NCBI RefSeq assembly: GCF_014651075.1
Contig: NZ_BMWE01000008.1
Span: forward strand, 186,001 to 250,000
Direction: 5' to 3'
Length of the DNA: 64,000 bases
DNA from: Streptomyces djakartensis
GTDB lineage: Bacteria > Actinomycetota > Actinomycetes > Streptomycetales > Streptomycetaceae
The stretch's first letter is position 1. Every line of letters starts with the position of its first letter. The notes under the pieces are model-generated. The model saw only the letters and a program-made list of their open reading frames with translations, made no database searches and had not been told where the DNA came from. The translations under genes were made by a program, and so were the position numbers. Of the stretch, positions 49,164 through 57,641 are shown piece after piece.

Positions 49164-49513
49164 GATCGTCTTCCCCTCCGTGCATCCCCCCGGGGATCAC
49201 AGACTGCCAAATGGCGTGGCTGCTGCGGAAGCTGGGGCGGGGCGACACGCCCGTTCCGGGGTGTGCCGTCACGGTGGGGTGACGCCTGGTCACGGAAGCG
49301 GAGGGGGCGTCGGCCGGTGCCGGTGACCGGTGTCGTCGTACCGCATAGGCTGTCGGCACCGCGGGCGATGCGGTGATCCGTTCGGGGTTCGATGCAGTGA
49401 ACCGGAGGGTGATCCGTGGGGGTCGCGGGACAGCAGACGTGACAGTCGATACGGGTCGTAGTGCGCCGAGTGGTCGGTACGGGTCGTACAGAGTGCCGCA
49501 GGGGGCAACCGCC
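49164..49513. promoter_or_regulatory. Divergent promoter region of the toxin island
   Basis: This 350-base region separates the YwqJ and WHH-SUKH genes and holds no convincing gene. TACGGGTCGTA occurs at 49450-49460 and again at 49478-49488 (28-base period), upstream of the WHH-SUKH start, and may bind a regulator. TAGGCT near 49347 is a possible -10 box. Confidence 0.4.
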
Positions 49514-50548
49514 ATGACGACAGGTCGGCTCGGGCTGGGGGCTCCTCCCGGCCGCCAGGCCGGGGGACAAGCCGCGCCGCCGAACGCGGCCTATGCCGGG
49601 CAGGTCGTGCATTTCCCGGATCCGGTGCGGGCGGCCCGTCACCCGAGGGGGGTGCGGGTCGATGGTCGTGGTTACCCCGACTTCTCGCCTTACGCGCGTG
49701 CGGCCGCGGAGATCGCGGAGCCGCCGGAGGGCTTCGGTGTCGACGAGTTGCGGCTGACGGACTACGTCTCGGCGAATTCGGCGCTGGCGGCGTCGGGGCA
49801 TGAGCTGTGGGACACGGTGCCGGCGGTGGCGACGCCGCATGGCTGGACGTGGCATCACGTGGTGGGGACGCGGCGGTTGGAGCTGGTTCCGGTCGAGGTG
49901 AAGGCGTTGCTGCGGCATCACGGTGGTGTGGCCACGTCGGGGGTGGATCACGGTAAGCGTGGCACGCGGCCGTTGCAGGAGACGCGTCCGGCGCACTTCG
50001 GGTTGCCGAAGTCAGGTGTGGCGGTGACGGAGTCTCAGGTGCAGGGGGTCGAGGAGGACCTCGGTTACCGGTTGCCGGGTGCGTACCGGTCGTTTCTGAA
50101 GGCGGCGGGGGGTTGTGCGCCGGTGGGTGCCGCGCTGGACGCGGAGCTGGGGCTGCTGGTCGATCAGCCGTTCTTCACGGTGCGGGACGAGGCGGCCGTG
50201 AACGACCTGGTGTACGTGAACAAGTGTCTGCGTGACCATCTGACGAAGGATTACCTGGGGATCGGTTTCGTCCAGGGCGGGTTGCTGGCCGTGAAGGTGA
50301 AGGGTGATCGGGTCGGGTCGGTGTGGTTCTGCGCGTACGACGACGCGCGGGATGTGGATCCCTCGTTGCCGCCGGCGGAGCGGGTGGAGCGGTTGCTGCT
50401 GCCGTGCGGGGACGACTTCGATGTGTTCCTGTCGCGGTTGGCCGGTAATCCGCCGGAGTTGGAGACGGTGGCGAATCTGATGGTGGACGGCGGGTTCGCG
50501 CGTGTGGTGCCGGTGGGTGCGGTGTCGTCCTCGGCTGTGGGGGAGTGA
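49514..50548 (+). CDS. Fusion of a WHH-type HNH nuclease domain with a SUKH immunity domain
   Basis: The 344-residue protein joins two parts. Residues about 55-145 fit the WHH/LHH group of HNH/endonuclease VII toxins: YPDFSPYARA, W111-T-W-H114-H115 (GWTWHHVVG), RLELVPVEV and LLRHHGG with H135-H136. Residues about 171-340 are a SMI1/KNR4 (SUKH) domain: VEEDLGYRLPGAYRSFLKAAGG, then the FFTV to GIGFVQGG core. Toxin and antidote thus appear in one chain. The N terminus (MTTGRLGLGAPPGRQAGGQA) is disordered, with no export signal. The next gene starts 9 bases after its stop, so they share a transcript. Confidence 0.75.
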   Translation: MTTGRLGLGAPPGRQAGGQAAPPNAAYAGQVVHFPDPVRAARHPRGVRVDGRGYPDFSPYARAAAEIAEPPEGFGVDELRLTDYVSANSALAASGHELWDTVPAVATPHGWTWHHVVGTRRLELVPVEVKALLRHHGGVATSGVDHGKRGTRPLQETRPAHFGLPKSGVAVTESQVQGVEEDLGYRLPGAYRSFLKAAGGCAPVGAALDAELGLLVDQPFFTVRDEAAVNDLVYVNKCLRDHLTKDYLGIGFVQGGLLAVKVKGDRVGSVWFCAYDDARDVDPSLPPAERVERLLLPCGDDFDVFLSRLAGNPPELETVANLMVDGGFARVVPVGAVSSSAVGE

Positions 50549-50556
50549 CGTCGGCG

Positions 50557-53500
50557 ATGGTGACCTTCGCGCAGGCGCAGGAGCGGGCGGAAGAGTGGGT
50601 CAACGGGGATCTGCCGTCGTATCAGCATCGTGAGGTGCGGGTGCGGGAGTTCGAGCTCGGGTTCGTGGTGTGGGCCGAGGACCGTGCGGGCGGGCCGCGT
50701 TCGGACGGGGGCGCGCAGCGGCTGGTGATCGCGCGTGACAGCGGCGAGGCGACGTTGTGGCCCGGGTTGCCGGTGGGTGAGGTGATCCGCCGGTACGAGG
50801 AGGAGTACGGCCGTCCGGACGTGGTGGAGGAGCCGGGGCCGGTGCCTGCGGCGCGGGTGGATCTGAACCAGACGTCGTTCCTGCTGACTCCGCCGGAGTG
50901 GTTGCAGGACGCGGCGGACAGGATGGGGGTTCCGGATCGGCGGGGCGGTGGTGCCGGGGCCGCCGCTGAGTCTGATGGTGGTTCGGCCGGGGATTCCGTT
51001 TCGGGGAGCGGTGCGTCGTGGCCGGCTGCCGCGGGGAGTGACTCGCGGGCGGACGGCGGCGGTGGGGAGGAGACGCCGGGCGTGCCTGCCGGGGCGACGC
51101 CCTGGGCCGGTACGGACACCAACGCGGATGCCGGTGACGACCGTTCCGTGCCGTTGCCCGCGACGGTGTTCGCGCCGCCGTTGGGTGAGGCCGACGATGG
51201 CACGCCGGCGCCGGCGGCGACGCCCGGCGCCGAGACGGCGCTGATGCCGGGGGGCAGCGGGCTTCCGCCGACGGCGGTCTCGCCGGCGATCGAGGATCCG
51301 GACGAGCAGGGGGGTGTGCCGGGCGGTGCGGGTGCCGCTGGTGCGCCGGGGGACGCCGTCCCGATGCCGGGCGCGGTGCCGACGGCCTCTGGTGGGCCGG
51401 GTTACGGCTGTCCGCCGGGGCCGGGTGCCGCCCCGGGTGGGCCGGGGACGCCGCCTGGTGGTGTGCCGGGGGTGCCGCCGGGTTCTGCGCCGGGGGTGCC
51501 GTCTGGTGTGCCGGAGGCGCCGCATGGTGGGGTGCCGGGTGCTGTGCCTGGGGCTCCGCCCGGTGGTGTGCCGGAGGCGCCGCATGGTGGGGTGCCTGGG
51601 GCTCCGCCCGGTGGTGTGCAGGGGGCGTTGCCGGGTGCTGCGCCTGGGACACCGCCCGGTGGTGTGCCTGGGTCCACGGCTGGGGCTCAGCCCGGTGGTG
51701 TGTCCGGGGGCGGTACGCCTTCGTCTGCGCCGGGTGGGCAGCCGTACGGTTATCCGCAGGCCGGGCCGGGGGGTATGCCCGGGCGCGCGCCGAACGCCGG
51801 GGACATCGCCGACGCGGCGACCAGCAAGGCGGCTCCGCCGCCGGGTCGGCGGGGTGCGGCTGCGGCCATGCCGCCTCCGCCGGGTGCTCCGGGGACGCCG
51901 GGTGTGCGACCGGGCAGCCCGCCTCCGCCGTCGGGGTCCGGGGCGCCGGGTACCCCCGCGGGTGGTTACGAGCCCACGCAGCTCGTGTCGGCGCTGGGGC
52001 CGGAGGGGCCTGTGGGCCCGGGCGGAGCCGGGCCGGGCGGAGCCGGTGGTCCCGGTGGTGTCGGGGCTCCCGGTGCCGCTGGGGACTCCTCGGGCTCGGG
52101 AAGCGCGCGAGGCACGGGTATGCCGATGCCCCCTCAGCAGCCGCCCGCCCGTCCGGGTGTGCCGATGCCTCCTCAGCAGCCGCCGGGCCCCCCTGCCGCG
52201 TCGCAGCCTCCGGGTGCTCCGCCGGCGCAGGGTGCTGCGCACGCGCCGGGCGCGCCCGGCGTCACACCCCCCGGCGGTGTCCACCACGCGGGCACGATGT
52301 TCGCCGGCTCCGGTCGGCCGGGTGCGGGCGCACCTCCGCCTCCGGGGCCTCCGGGTGCACCTGGTGCGTCCAGGTCTCAGGGTGCTCCGCACCCGCCCGC
52401 TGCCGCTCCCGGGGTGCCCGGCGGTGGTGCGGGGCCGGTGCATCACGCGGAGACCGTGCTGTCCACGCCCCCGGTGGGCGGCCCGGGCGTGCCTCCGCCG
52501 CCGCAGGCCCCGGGCGTCCCCGGCGCGCCCCTGCCGGGTGCACATGGGGGGCCTCCGCCGATGCCGCCCGGTGCGGTGCCGGGTGCGGTGCCGCCCGGTG
52601 CGATGCCGCCGCCCGGTCAGCCCGCCCCTGGGCGGCCGCCGGCGTACGGCTATCCGCAGCAGCCCGCCGGGCAGCCGACGGTCGGTCCCGGCTACCAGGC
52701 CGTGCTGCGCTACCGCGCGCAGGACGGTTCCGAGCAGCAGCTGATCCGGCGTTCGGCGCCGGGTACGCCGCACCCGGAGTGGCAGATCTTCCACGAGCTG
52801 CGGGCCATGAACGTGCCTCCGGACCAGGTGCTGGAGCTGCACACCGAGCTGGAGTCGTGCGAGCTGCCGGGCGCGTACTGCGCGCGGATGATCCGGGAGC
52901 AGTGGCCGCAGGCGCGGATCACGTCCATCGCGCCGTACGGCACGGACCACGCGAGCCGGCAGCAGGGCATGCGGCAACTACTGGCCCATCAGGGCGAGTT
53001 GCACCAGGTGGCGGACGGCCCGGCGCGTCCGGCCCCGGTGCGGGCGCCGTTGCCGCCGGTGCAGGCGGTGCCGCCGATTCCGCCGGAGGGCGTCGCCCAG
53101 GAGATGGGCGCCGCGTTCGGGCCGGGAGTGTTCCGGTTCGAGCAGGCCGCCGTGTCCCGGCAGGGCGTGCCGCCGGTGGTGGCGCACACGCTGGTGGTGG
53201 CCGGTCTGCCGGTGGACATGGGGCCCTTCTTCTGGGCGCAGGCCCAGCCGGGGCGGCCGGTTCCGACGCTGGCGGAGCTGGCGGCCGAGCGCGGTGTGCA
53301 GCCGGCCCCGGACGCGGGTTCGTACCTGGTCATGGGCAGTGACTTCGGCAAGGCGGTCTGTGTGCAGTACGGCACGGCCAACATCGTCGCCGTGCCGGTG
53401 GAGGCGGGGCCGGGCGGAGCGCCGGTACCGCCGCAGTTCGTGAACACGGGGCTGCCGGAGTTCGCGCGCTGTCTGGCGCTGCTCGGCCGGATGTGGCGCT

Positions 53501-53646
53501 TGCGGTTCGGGCTGAACCAGGAGCAGGCGGGTCGTTGGACCGTCGACTTCCAGGCGCAGTTGGCCGCGCTGGATCCGGCGGCGCTGGGGTCGCCGGAGAG
53601 CTGGTGGTCGGTGCTGCTGGAGCAGATGTGGGACGGGCTGCTGTGA
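50557..53646 (+). CDS. Fusion protein: YrhB/Imm35-like domain, Pro/Gly linker, nucleic-acid deaminase, SUKH-4-like domain
   Basis: The 1029-residue protein has an N-terminal YrhB/Imm35-like domain (about 1-88; TFAQAQERAEEWVNGD, LVIARDSGEATLWPGLP). A very long Pro/Gly/Ala-rich linker follows (about 110-705). A deaminase domain (about 709-800) carries H739-P-E741 and C768-x6-C775 (HTELESC, PGAYC), the zinc ligands and catalytic Glu of the toxin deaminase fold, similar to XOO_2897-type enzymes. The C-terminal SUKH-4-like region is about 850-1029 (VAHTLVVAGLPVDMGPFFW). ATG 50557 suits GGGGGAG 11 bases upstream; GTG 50545 overlaps the previous stop. No export signal is seen. It is probably co-transcribed with the WHH-SUKH gene. 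Confidence 0.7.
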   Translation: MVTFAQAQERAEEWVNGDLPSYQHREVRVREFELGFVVWAEDRAGGPRSDGGAQRLVIARDSGEATLWPGLPVGEVIRRYEEEYGRPDVVEEPGPVPAARVDLNQTSFLLTPPEWLQDAADRMGVPDRRGGGAGAAAESDGGSAGDSVSGSGASWPAAAGSDSRADGGGGEETPGVPAGATPWAGTDTNADAGDDRSVPLPATVFAPPLGEADDGTPAPAATPGAETALMPGGSGLPPTAVSPAIEDPDEQGGVPGGAGAAGAPGDAVPMPGAVPTASGGPGYGCPPGPGAAPGGPGTPPGGVPGVPPGSAPGVPSGVPEAPHGGVPGAVPGAPPGGVPEAPHGGVPGAPPGGVQGALPGAAPGTPPGGVPGSTAGAQPGGVSGGGTPSSAPGGQPYGYPQAGPGGMPGRAPNAGDIADAATSKAAPPPGRRGAAAAMPPPPGAPGTPGVRPGSPPPPSGSGAPGTPAGGYEPTQLVSALGPEGPVGPGGAGPGGAGGPGGVGAPGAAGDSSGSGSARGTGMPMPPQQPPARPGVPMPPQQPPGPPAASQPPGAPPAQGAAHAPGAPGVTPPGGVHHAGTMFAGSGRPGAGAPPPPGPPGAPGASRSQGAPHPPAAAPGVPGGGAGPVHHAETVLSTPPVGGPGVPPPPQAPGVPGAPLPGAHGGPPPMPPGAVPGAVPPGAMPPPGQPAPGRPPAYGYPQQPAGQPTVGPGYQAVLRYRAQDGSEQQLIRRSAPGTPHPEWQIFHELRAMNVPPDQVLELHTELESCELPGAYCARMIREQWPQARITSIAPYGTDHASRQQGMRQLLAHQGELHQVADGPARPAPVRAPLPPVQAVPPIPPEGVAQEMGAAFGPGVFRFEQAAVSRQGVPPVVAHTLVVAGLPVDMGPFFWAQAQPGRPVPTLAELAAERGVQPAPDAGSYLVMGSDFGKAVCVQYGTANIVAVPVEAGPGGAPVPPQFVNTGLPEFARCLALLGRMWRLRFGLNQEQAGRWTVDFQAQLAALDPAALGSPESWWSVLLEQMWDGLL
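51430..51720 (+). repeat. Collagen-like Gly-Val-Pro / Pro-Pro-Gly tandem repeats
   Basis: Near-identical units encoding GVPEAPHGGVPGAPPG and relatives repeat about every 48-66 bases, e.g. 51508-51570 and 51571-51620. The array forms part of the disordered linker and probably differs in length between strains. Confidence 0.8.
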
Positions 53647-53672
53647 CGCGCCGCCGCTGACGTGTCCCGGGG

Positions 53673-53710
53673 AGCCGGGTTCGGTCGCTCGTATGCGACC
53701 GGGCCCGGCT
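53673..53710 (+). terminator. Terminator of the toxin-immunity island
   Basis: AGCCGGGTTCGGTCGC (53673-53688) pairs with GCGACCGGGCCCGGCT (53695-53710) with two G-T pairs, followed by TCTTC, 27 bases after the stop codon. Confidence 0.8.
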
Positions 53711-53849
53711 TCTTCGTGCGCGGCCACCGCACCGTGACCCCGGTGCGGAGTGTCGCGTTATGAACACTTCCGCCCGATCCACCAAGATGTACGAAATCAT
53801 CCCGTTTCGTACTCGACTTCGCGTCGGTGTGGTGGAGAGGGGCCCCAGG

Positions 53850-54734
53850 ATGAGCAGCGCATCGGAGTCTCCGCACGGCTTCGTGGCCGTGCGGGGACGC
53901 GGCTACCGTCCCCAGCAGGTCGACGAGTACGTCGGGTCCCTGTCGGCCGGGCGTGACGCGGCCTGGGAGCGGGCTGCCCGGCTGACGGTGCTCGCCCGGC
54001 AGATGGACGCGGAGCTGGAGCGGCTGCGGGAGGTCGTGGCCGGCCTGGCGCCACAGACGTACGAGTCGCTCGGCGAGCGGGCGCGGCGACTCTTCGAACT
54101 CGGCCAGGAGGAGGCCGAGGCGGTACGGGAGAGGGCGCGACAGGAGGCCTGGCAGCGGGTGAACGAGGCGCGGGAGTCCGCTGCCGGCGTGTGCGAGTCC
54201 GCGCAGGCGCAGGCCGACGCCGTACGCGCCGATGCCGACGAGCGCGCCCGGCAGCTGCTCCTCGCGGCGCGCGCCGAGGCCGACGAGATCCTGCTCTCGG
54301 CCCGGAGCGAGGTGAAGGCGCAGCGGAGCGAGGCGCTGGGCGCGCTGCGGGAGATGCGGCTGCGCACCTCCGGGATGCTGACCGAGCGGGACAAGGAGCA
54401 CGCCGAGCGGTGGGCCGAGGTGGAGCAGCAGGAGGCCGCCCGGGCGGCGGAACTGGACGCGCGGCACGCGGAGGCGGAGGCGCGCGCCGAGCGGGCACTG
54501 TCCGAGGCGCAGCAGGCCCTCACCGACGCGGAGGTCTCGGCCCGTGACCGGCAGGAGGAGGCGCGGGCACGGGCCGCAGAGCTGGTCGCTGAGGCCCGGG
54601 GGCGTGCGGAGTCCGTCGGACTGGAGACCGAACGCCTGCTCCGCGAGCACGCCCGGCAGGCTGACGACGTACGGGCGCACATCGACCGCATCCACGCCAG
54701 TCTGACCTTGTGGGCGGGGCAGGCGGCGGAGTGA
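53850..54734 (+). CDS. DivIVA/FilP-like coiled-coil protein
   Basis: The 294-residue cytoplasmic protein has a short N-terminal DivIVA-like motif (VRGRGYRPQQVDEYVGSL, residues about 15-32), which in DivIVA relatives contacts membrane or partners. The rest is nearly all coiled coil rich in Arg, Glu and Ala. Streptomyces relatives (FilP, Scy, so-called cellulose-binding proteins) build polar cytoskeletal scaffolds. ATG 53850 has GAGAGGGG about 8 bases upstream; an in-frame ATG at 53760 lacks one. It is monocistronic, flanked by hairpins on both sides. Confidence 0.8.
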   Translation: MSSASESPHGFVAVRGRGYRPQQVDEYVGSLSAGRDAAWERAARLTVLARQMDAELERLREVVAGLAPQTYESLGERARRLFELGQEEAEAVRERARQEAWQRVNEARESAAGVCESAQAQADAVRADADERARQLLLAARAEADEILLSARSEVKAQRSEALGALREMRLRTSGMLTERDKEHAERWAEVEQQEAARAAELDARHAEAEARAERALSEAQQALTDAEVSARDRQEEARARAAELVAEARGRAESVGLETERLLREHARQADDVRAHIDRIHASLTLWAGQAAE

Positions 54735-54756
54735 CGTGCGGTGTGCGGCGAGGCGC

Positions 54757-54797
54757 CGTCAGGGCGGCGGCACGCGTGCCTTGCCGCCGCCCTGACG
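54757..54797. terminator. Bidirectional terminator
   Basis: A perfect 16-bp stem (CGTCAGGGCGGCGGCA / TGCCGCCGCCCTGACG) with a 9-base loop separates the convergent coiled-coil and symporter genes. Confidence 0.85.
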
Positions 54798-54833
54798 CGG
54801 GCGGACTCGTGGGCGTCGCCGGCCGGGGAGCCG

Positions 54834-56447
54834 TCAGCGGTTCTTGCGTACCGCCCCGGCGAGGATCCAGCCCTCCACCGCCTCGTACTGGCGGCGCTGT
54901 TCCTCCGACTTGCGGCGGCCGGAGGCGAGCGTGCCCAGCCAGCCGCAGGCGAAGCCCAGGGGGATGGAGACCAGGCCCGTGGTGGTGAACGGGAACCAGT
55001 TGAAGTCGGCCTCGGGGAACGCCGACACGGGCGAGCCGGAGACCAGGTTGGTGCCCGGCATCAGCAGCAGGACGGCCAGCGAGCCGCCGATGAGGGTGCT
55101 CAGCAGGCCGGTCCGGGTGTAGCGGCGCCAGAAGAGGCTGTAGACCAGCGCGGGCGCGATGGCCGAGGCGCCCAGGCAGAACGACAGTGTCACCAGGGGC
55201 TGCAGGCTGCGGTGCTGGACCTGGGTGGCCAGGAGGATCGCCGGGGTGCCCACCGCCAGCGCCGAGAGCCGGGCCAGCGTCATCTCCCGGCGCGCGGACA
55301 TCTCCTGCACCCGGGCCGCGAACACGTCGTGCGCGAGGGAGTTGGCGCAGGCGAGGATCATCCCGGCGACGGAGGCGAGCAGCGTGAGGAAGACGGCCGT
55401 GGTGACCGTCGTGAACAGGAAGGTCTCCGCCGCCGACACGTCCGCGCCGAACGCCGCCTTCGAACCGAGCAGATAGGCCGTGTTGCCCCGCGGGTCGACC
55501 TGGGCGATCACCGCTCGCCCGACCAGGGCCGTCGCGCCGAAGCCGACGACCGTGATGACGAGGACGAACAGGGCCACGCCGGACACCGCCCAGGACATCG
55601 AACGCCGTACCTGCCGGGCGCTGGAGGCGGTGTACATGCGCATGGTGACGTGCGGCAGGACGCCGCCGCCGAGGACCACCGTCAGCTGCGCGGTGATCAT
55701 GTCCAGCTCGGGGCTGGGCCCGCCCGCGAACTGCAGGCCCGAGGAGAGGAACGCCGAGCCCACGCCGCTGTTGCCGGCGGCCGCGTCGAACAGGGCCCCC
55801 GGGTCCCAGTCGAACCGGTTGAGGATCAGCACGGCGACCACGATGCCGGAGCCGAGCAGCATCACCATCTTGAGGATCTGGATGAGGGCGGTGCCCTTCA
55901 TGCCGCCGATCGCCGCGTAACTGATCATCAGCGCGCCCACGCCGATGATGCAGCCGGTCTGCAGCGACTCGCCGGAGAAGCCGAGGATGAACGCCATCAG
56001 CTGCCCGGTGCCCGCCAGCTGCACCAGCATCAGCGGCACCAGCGCCGCCAGGGTCACCGCGCAGGCCGCGATGCGGGCGCCGCGTCCCGGCATCCGGCGG
56101 GTGAGGGCGTCGCCCATGGTGAACCGGCCGGCGTTGCGCAGCGGTTCGGCCAGCAGGAACATCAGCAGCATCAGCGACAGGGCCGTACTCAGGGCCAGGA
56201 CGGTCCCGTCGTAGCCGAACAGGGCGATCACGCCGCCGGTGCCGAGGACGGTCGCGGCGGAGATGTAGTCACCGGCGATCGCCAGGCCGTTGCGCATGGG
56301 GGACAGGGAGCCGTAGCCGGTGTAGAACTCGTCGAGGTCGTCCCGGTCCGGGCCGGTCATCACGCACAGCAGCAGCGTGATCGTGGCGACGGCGGAGAAG
56401 CCGACCAGGGACATCGCCTGGGCGTTGCCGCTGAACTCGGTGGTCAC
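54834..56447 (-). CDS. Solute:Na+ symporter, acetate/monocarboxylate (ActP-like) type
   Basis: This sodium-coupled carboxylate importer has 537 residues and about 13 hydrophobic helices. It carries SSS signatures DEFYTGYGSLSPMRNGLAIAG and DYISAATVLGTGGVIALFGYDG, typical of the ActP/CstP-like branch that travels with DUF485 proteins. GTG 56447 has GGGAGGG 6-12 bases upstream and overlaps the DUF485 stop by four bases. Acetate, pyruvate or a similar acid is the likely substrate (family knowledge plus context). Confidence 0.85.
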   Translation of the reverse strand: MTTEFSGNAQAMSLVGFSAVATITLLLCVMTGPDRDDLDEFYTGYGSLSPMRNGLAIAGDYISAATVLGTGGVIALFGYDGTVLALSTALSLMLLMFLLAEPLRNAGRFTMGDALTRRMPGRGARIAACAVTLAALVPLMLVQLAGTGQLMAFILGFSGESLQTGCIIGVGALMISYAAIGGMKGTALIQILKMVMLLGSGIVVAVLILNRFDWDPGALFDAAAGNSGVGSAFLSSGLQFAGGPSPELDMITAQLTVVLGGGVLPHVTMRMYTASSARQVRRSMSWAVSGVALFVLVITVVGFGATALVGRAVIAQVDPRGNTAYLLGSKAAFGADVSAAETFLFTTVTTAVFLTLLASVAGMILACANSLAHDVFAARVQEMSARREMTLARLSALAVGTPAILLATQVQHRSLQPLVTLSFCLGASAIAPALVYSLFWRRYTRTGLLSTLIGGSLAVLLLMPGTNLVSGSPVSAFPEADFNWFPFTTTGLVSIPLGFACGWLGTLASGRRKSEEQRRQYEAVEGWILAGAVRKNR

Positions 56448-56878
56448 CGTGTTCCCTCCCGCTTGGCGTCCAGTTCGGCCTGCTTGCGTATCCGGTCCGC
56501 GACGGGGTCGACGTGGCGGCGGGCCGTGTGCTCGTACAGGGCGATCGCCAGCCAGGTGACGGGGACCTGGAGGAGCGCGAGCAGCAGGCCGGTGGGCAGG
56601 CCGTCGGTGACGGTGCTCGTCATGAACGACGGGGCGTACGCCGAGAGGATGAGGAACAGGACGAAGTAGCCGAGCGCCGTGAGCGTGGCCACGCGACGCT
56701 GCCAGCGGTAGGCGCTGCGCAGCACCCGCAGGTCGCTGTGGTGCCCGAGCGCGGCATGGCGCTGGGGACGCCTCCCGGCCGGTTCGGGCTCCTGCTGCGG
56801 CGCCCAGGGATAGGCGTCGTAGGAGGGGGAGGAATCGCGAGGTGGGTAGGGGTAGGGCGGCGGCGGGTCGTAGGACAT
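56444..56878 (-). CDS. DUF485 membrane protein, partner of the ActP-like symporter
   Basis: The 144-residue protein has a Pro/Tyr-rich cytoplasmic N terminus and two membrane helices (VATLTALGYFVLFLILSAY and GLLLALLQVPVTWLAIALY). A C-terminal charged helix (VDPVADRIRKQAELDAKREG) matches YjcH/DUF485. DUF485 genes precede acetate permeases in many bacteria. ATG 56878 has AAGGAG about 9 bases upstream. The overlap with the symporter indicates coupled translation. Confidence 0.88.
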   Translation of the reverse strand: MSYDPPPPYPYPPRDSSPSYDAYPWAPQQEPEPAGRRPQRHAALGHHSDLRVLRSAYRWQRRVATLTALGYFVLFLILSAYAPSFMTSTVTDGLPTGLLLALLQVPVTWLAIALYEHTARRHVDPVADRIRKQAELDAKREGTR

Positions 56879-57146
56879 CCCGGTGCTCCTTGCGCGGGCG
56901 GGTTCCGGTGCGGCGGACCGCAGGGAGGTGGGGAGGGCGGCCACGCACGTTACTTCGGAGTCCGGTGCCGCGCGAGGGTTTCGCCAAACTGGTTGGTCGG
57001 TATGCGCTTACCTTTTCGGTCGCGCGCTTCCGGTCGCGGCCTGTCGCGGGTCTTCTGCGAACTCGGCGCCGCTGCGCCCGGCGAGTTCGCCGGTGCCGCC
57101 CTGCGCATCGTGCGCACGGCCTGGTTCGAGCGAGAGCGGTGAAAGC

Positions 57147-57641
57147 TCAGGCGGTCAGGGAGTCGCGCACGAACCGGAGCCCGGGCCGCCCGGCCACCGT
57201 AGTGTCGCCTACACAGGTGAAGCCGTTGCGGCCCAGGACGGTCATGGAAGCCCGGTTGTCCGCGGTCGTGACCGCCGTGAGGGCGGTGAGTCCGTAGTCG
57301 CCGGCGGCCAGTCGGCACACCTGCGCGACGGCCGCCGTCGCCACGCCCCGGCCCGCCGCCTGTTCGCCCACGCGGTAGCCGACTTCGGCGCAGCCGTCCG
57401 CCACGTCCACCAGGTTGACCCGGCCGACGATGCCGCCCTCCTCGTCCAGCACGAGATGGAAGTGGCACACGCCCGCCTGCTGCTCGGCCAGGAGCGCCTG
57501 GTGGCGTTCGGCGAACCCGGGCCCGGTGAAGTACTCGTCGCCACGGTCCGGGATCGACCGTGCGAAGTACGCCCGGTTCTCCCACTCGAACGCCAGCAGC
57601 GCCTGCGCGTGATCGGCCCGGAGTCTTTCCAAGGTCACCAT
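57147..57641 (-). CDS. GNAT-family N-acetyltransferase (RimJ/RimL-like)
   Basis: The 164-residue acetyltransferase resembles RimJ/RimL-type N-terminal or amino-acid acetyltransferases. It has LERLRADHAQALLAFEWENR, the acetyl-CoA motif EVGYRVGEQAAGRGVATAAV, and LTAVTTADNRASMTVLGRNG. The substrate is unknown. ATG 57641 has no ribosome-binding site, but TATCCT ends 6 bases before it, so the message is probably leaderless. Confidence 0.85.
   Translation of the reverse strand: MVTLERLRADHAQALLAFEWENRAYFARSIPDRGDEYFTGPGFAERHQALLAEQQAGVCHFHLVLDEEGGIVGRVNLVDVADGCAEVGYRVGEQAAGRGVATAAVAQVCRLAAGDYGLTALTAVTTADNRASMTVLGRNGFTCVGDTTVAGRPGLRFVRDSLTA

Noticed and set aside
51430..51720. Tandem direct repeats considered as a CRISPR array.
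   Set aside because: Units are contiguous, in frame and encode Gly-Pro-rich protein; there are no unique spacers and no cas genes.
50251..52977. Minus-strand frame opposite the deaminase fusion, rich in Arg and His.
   Set aside because: It mirrors the Pro/Gly repeat linker of the plus-strand gene; there is no ribosome-binding site or motif.
56879..57146. Short frames between the DUF485 and acetyltransferase genes.
   Set aside because: No ribosome-binding site, family motif or codon bias supports a gene.
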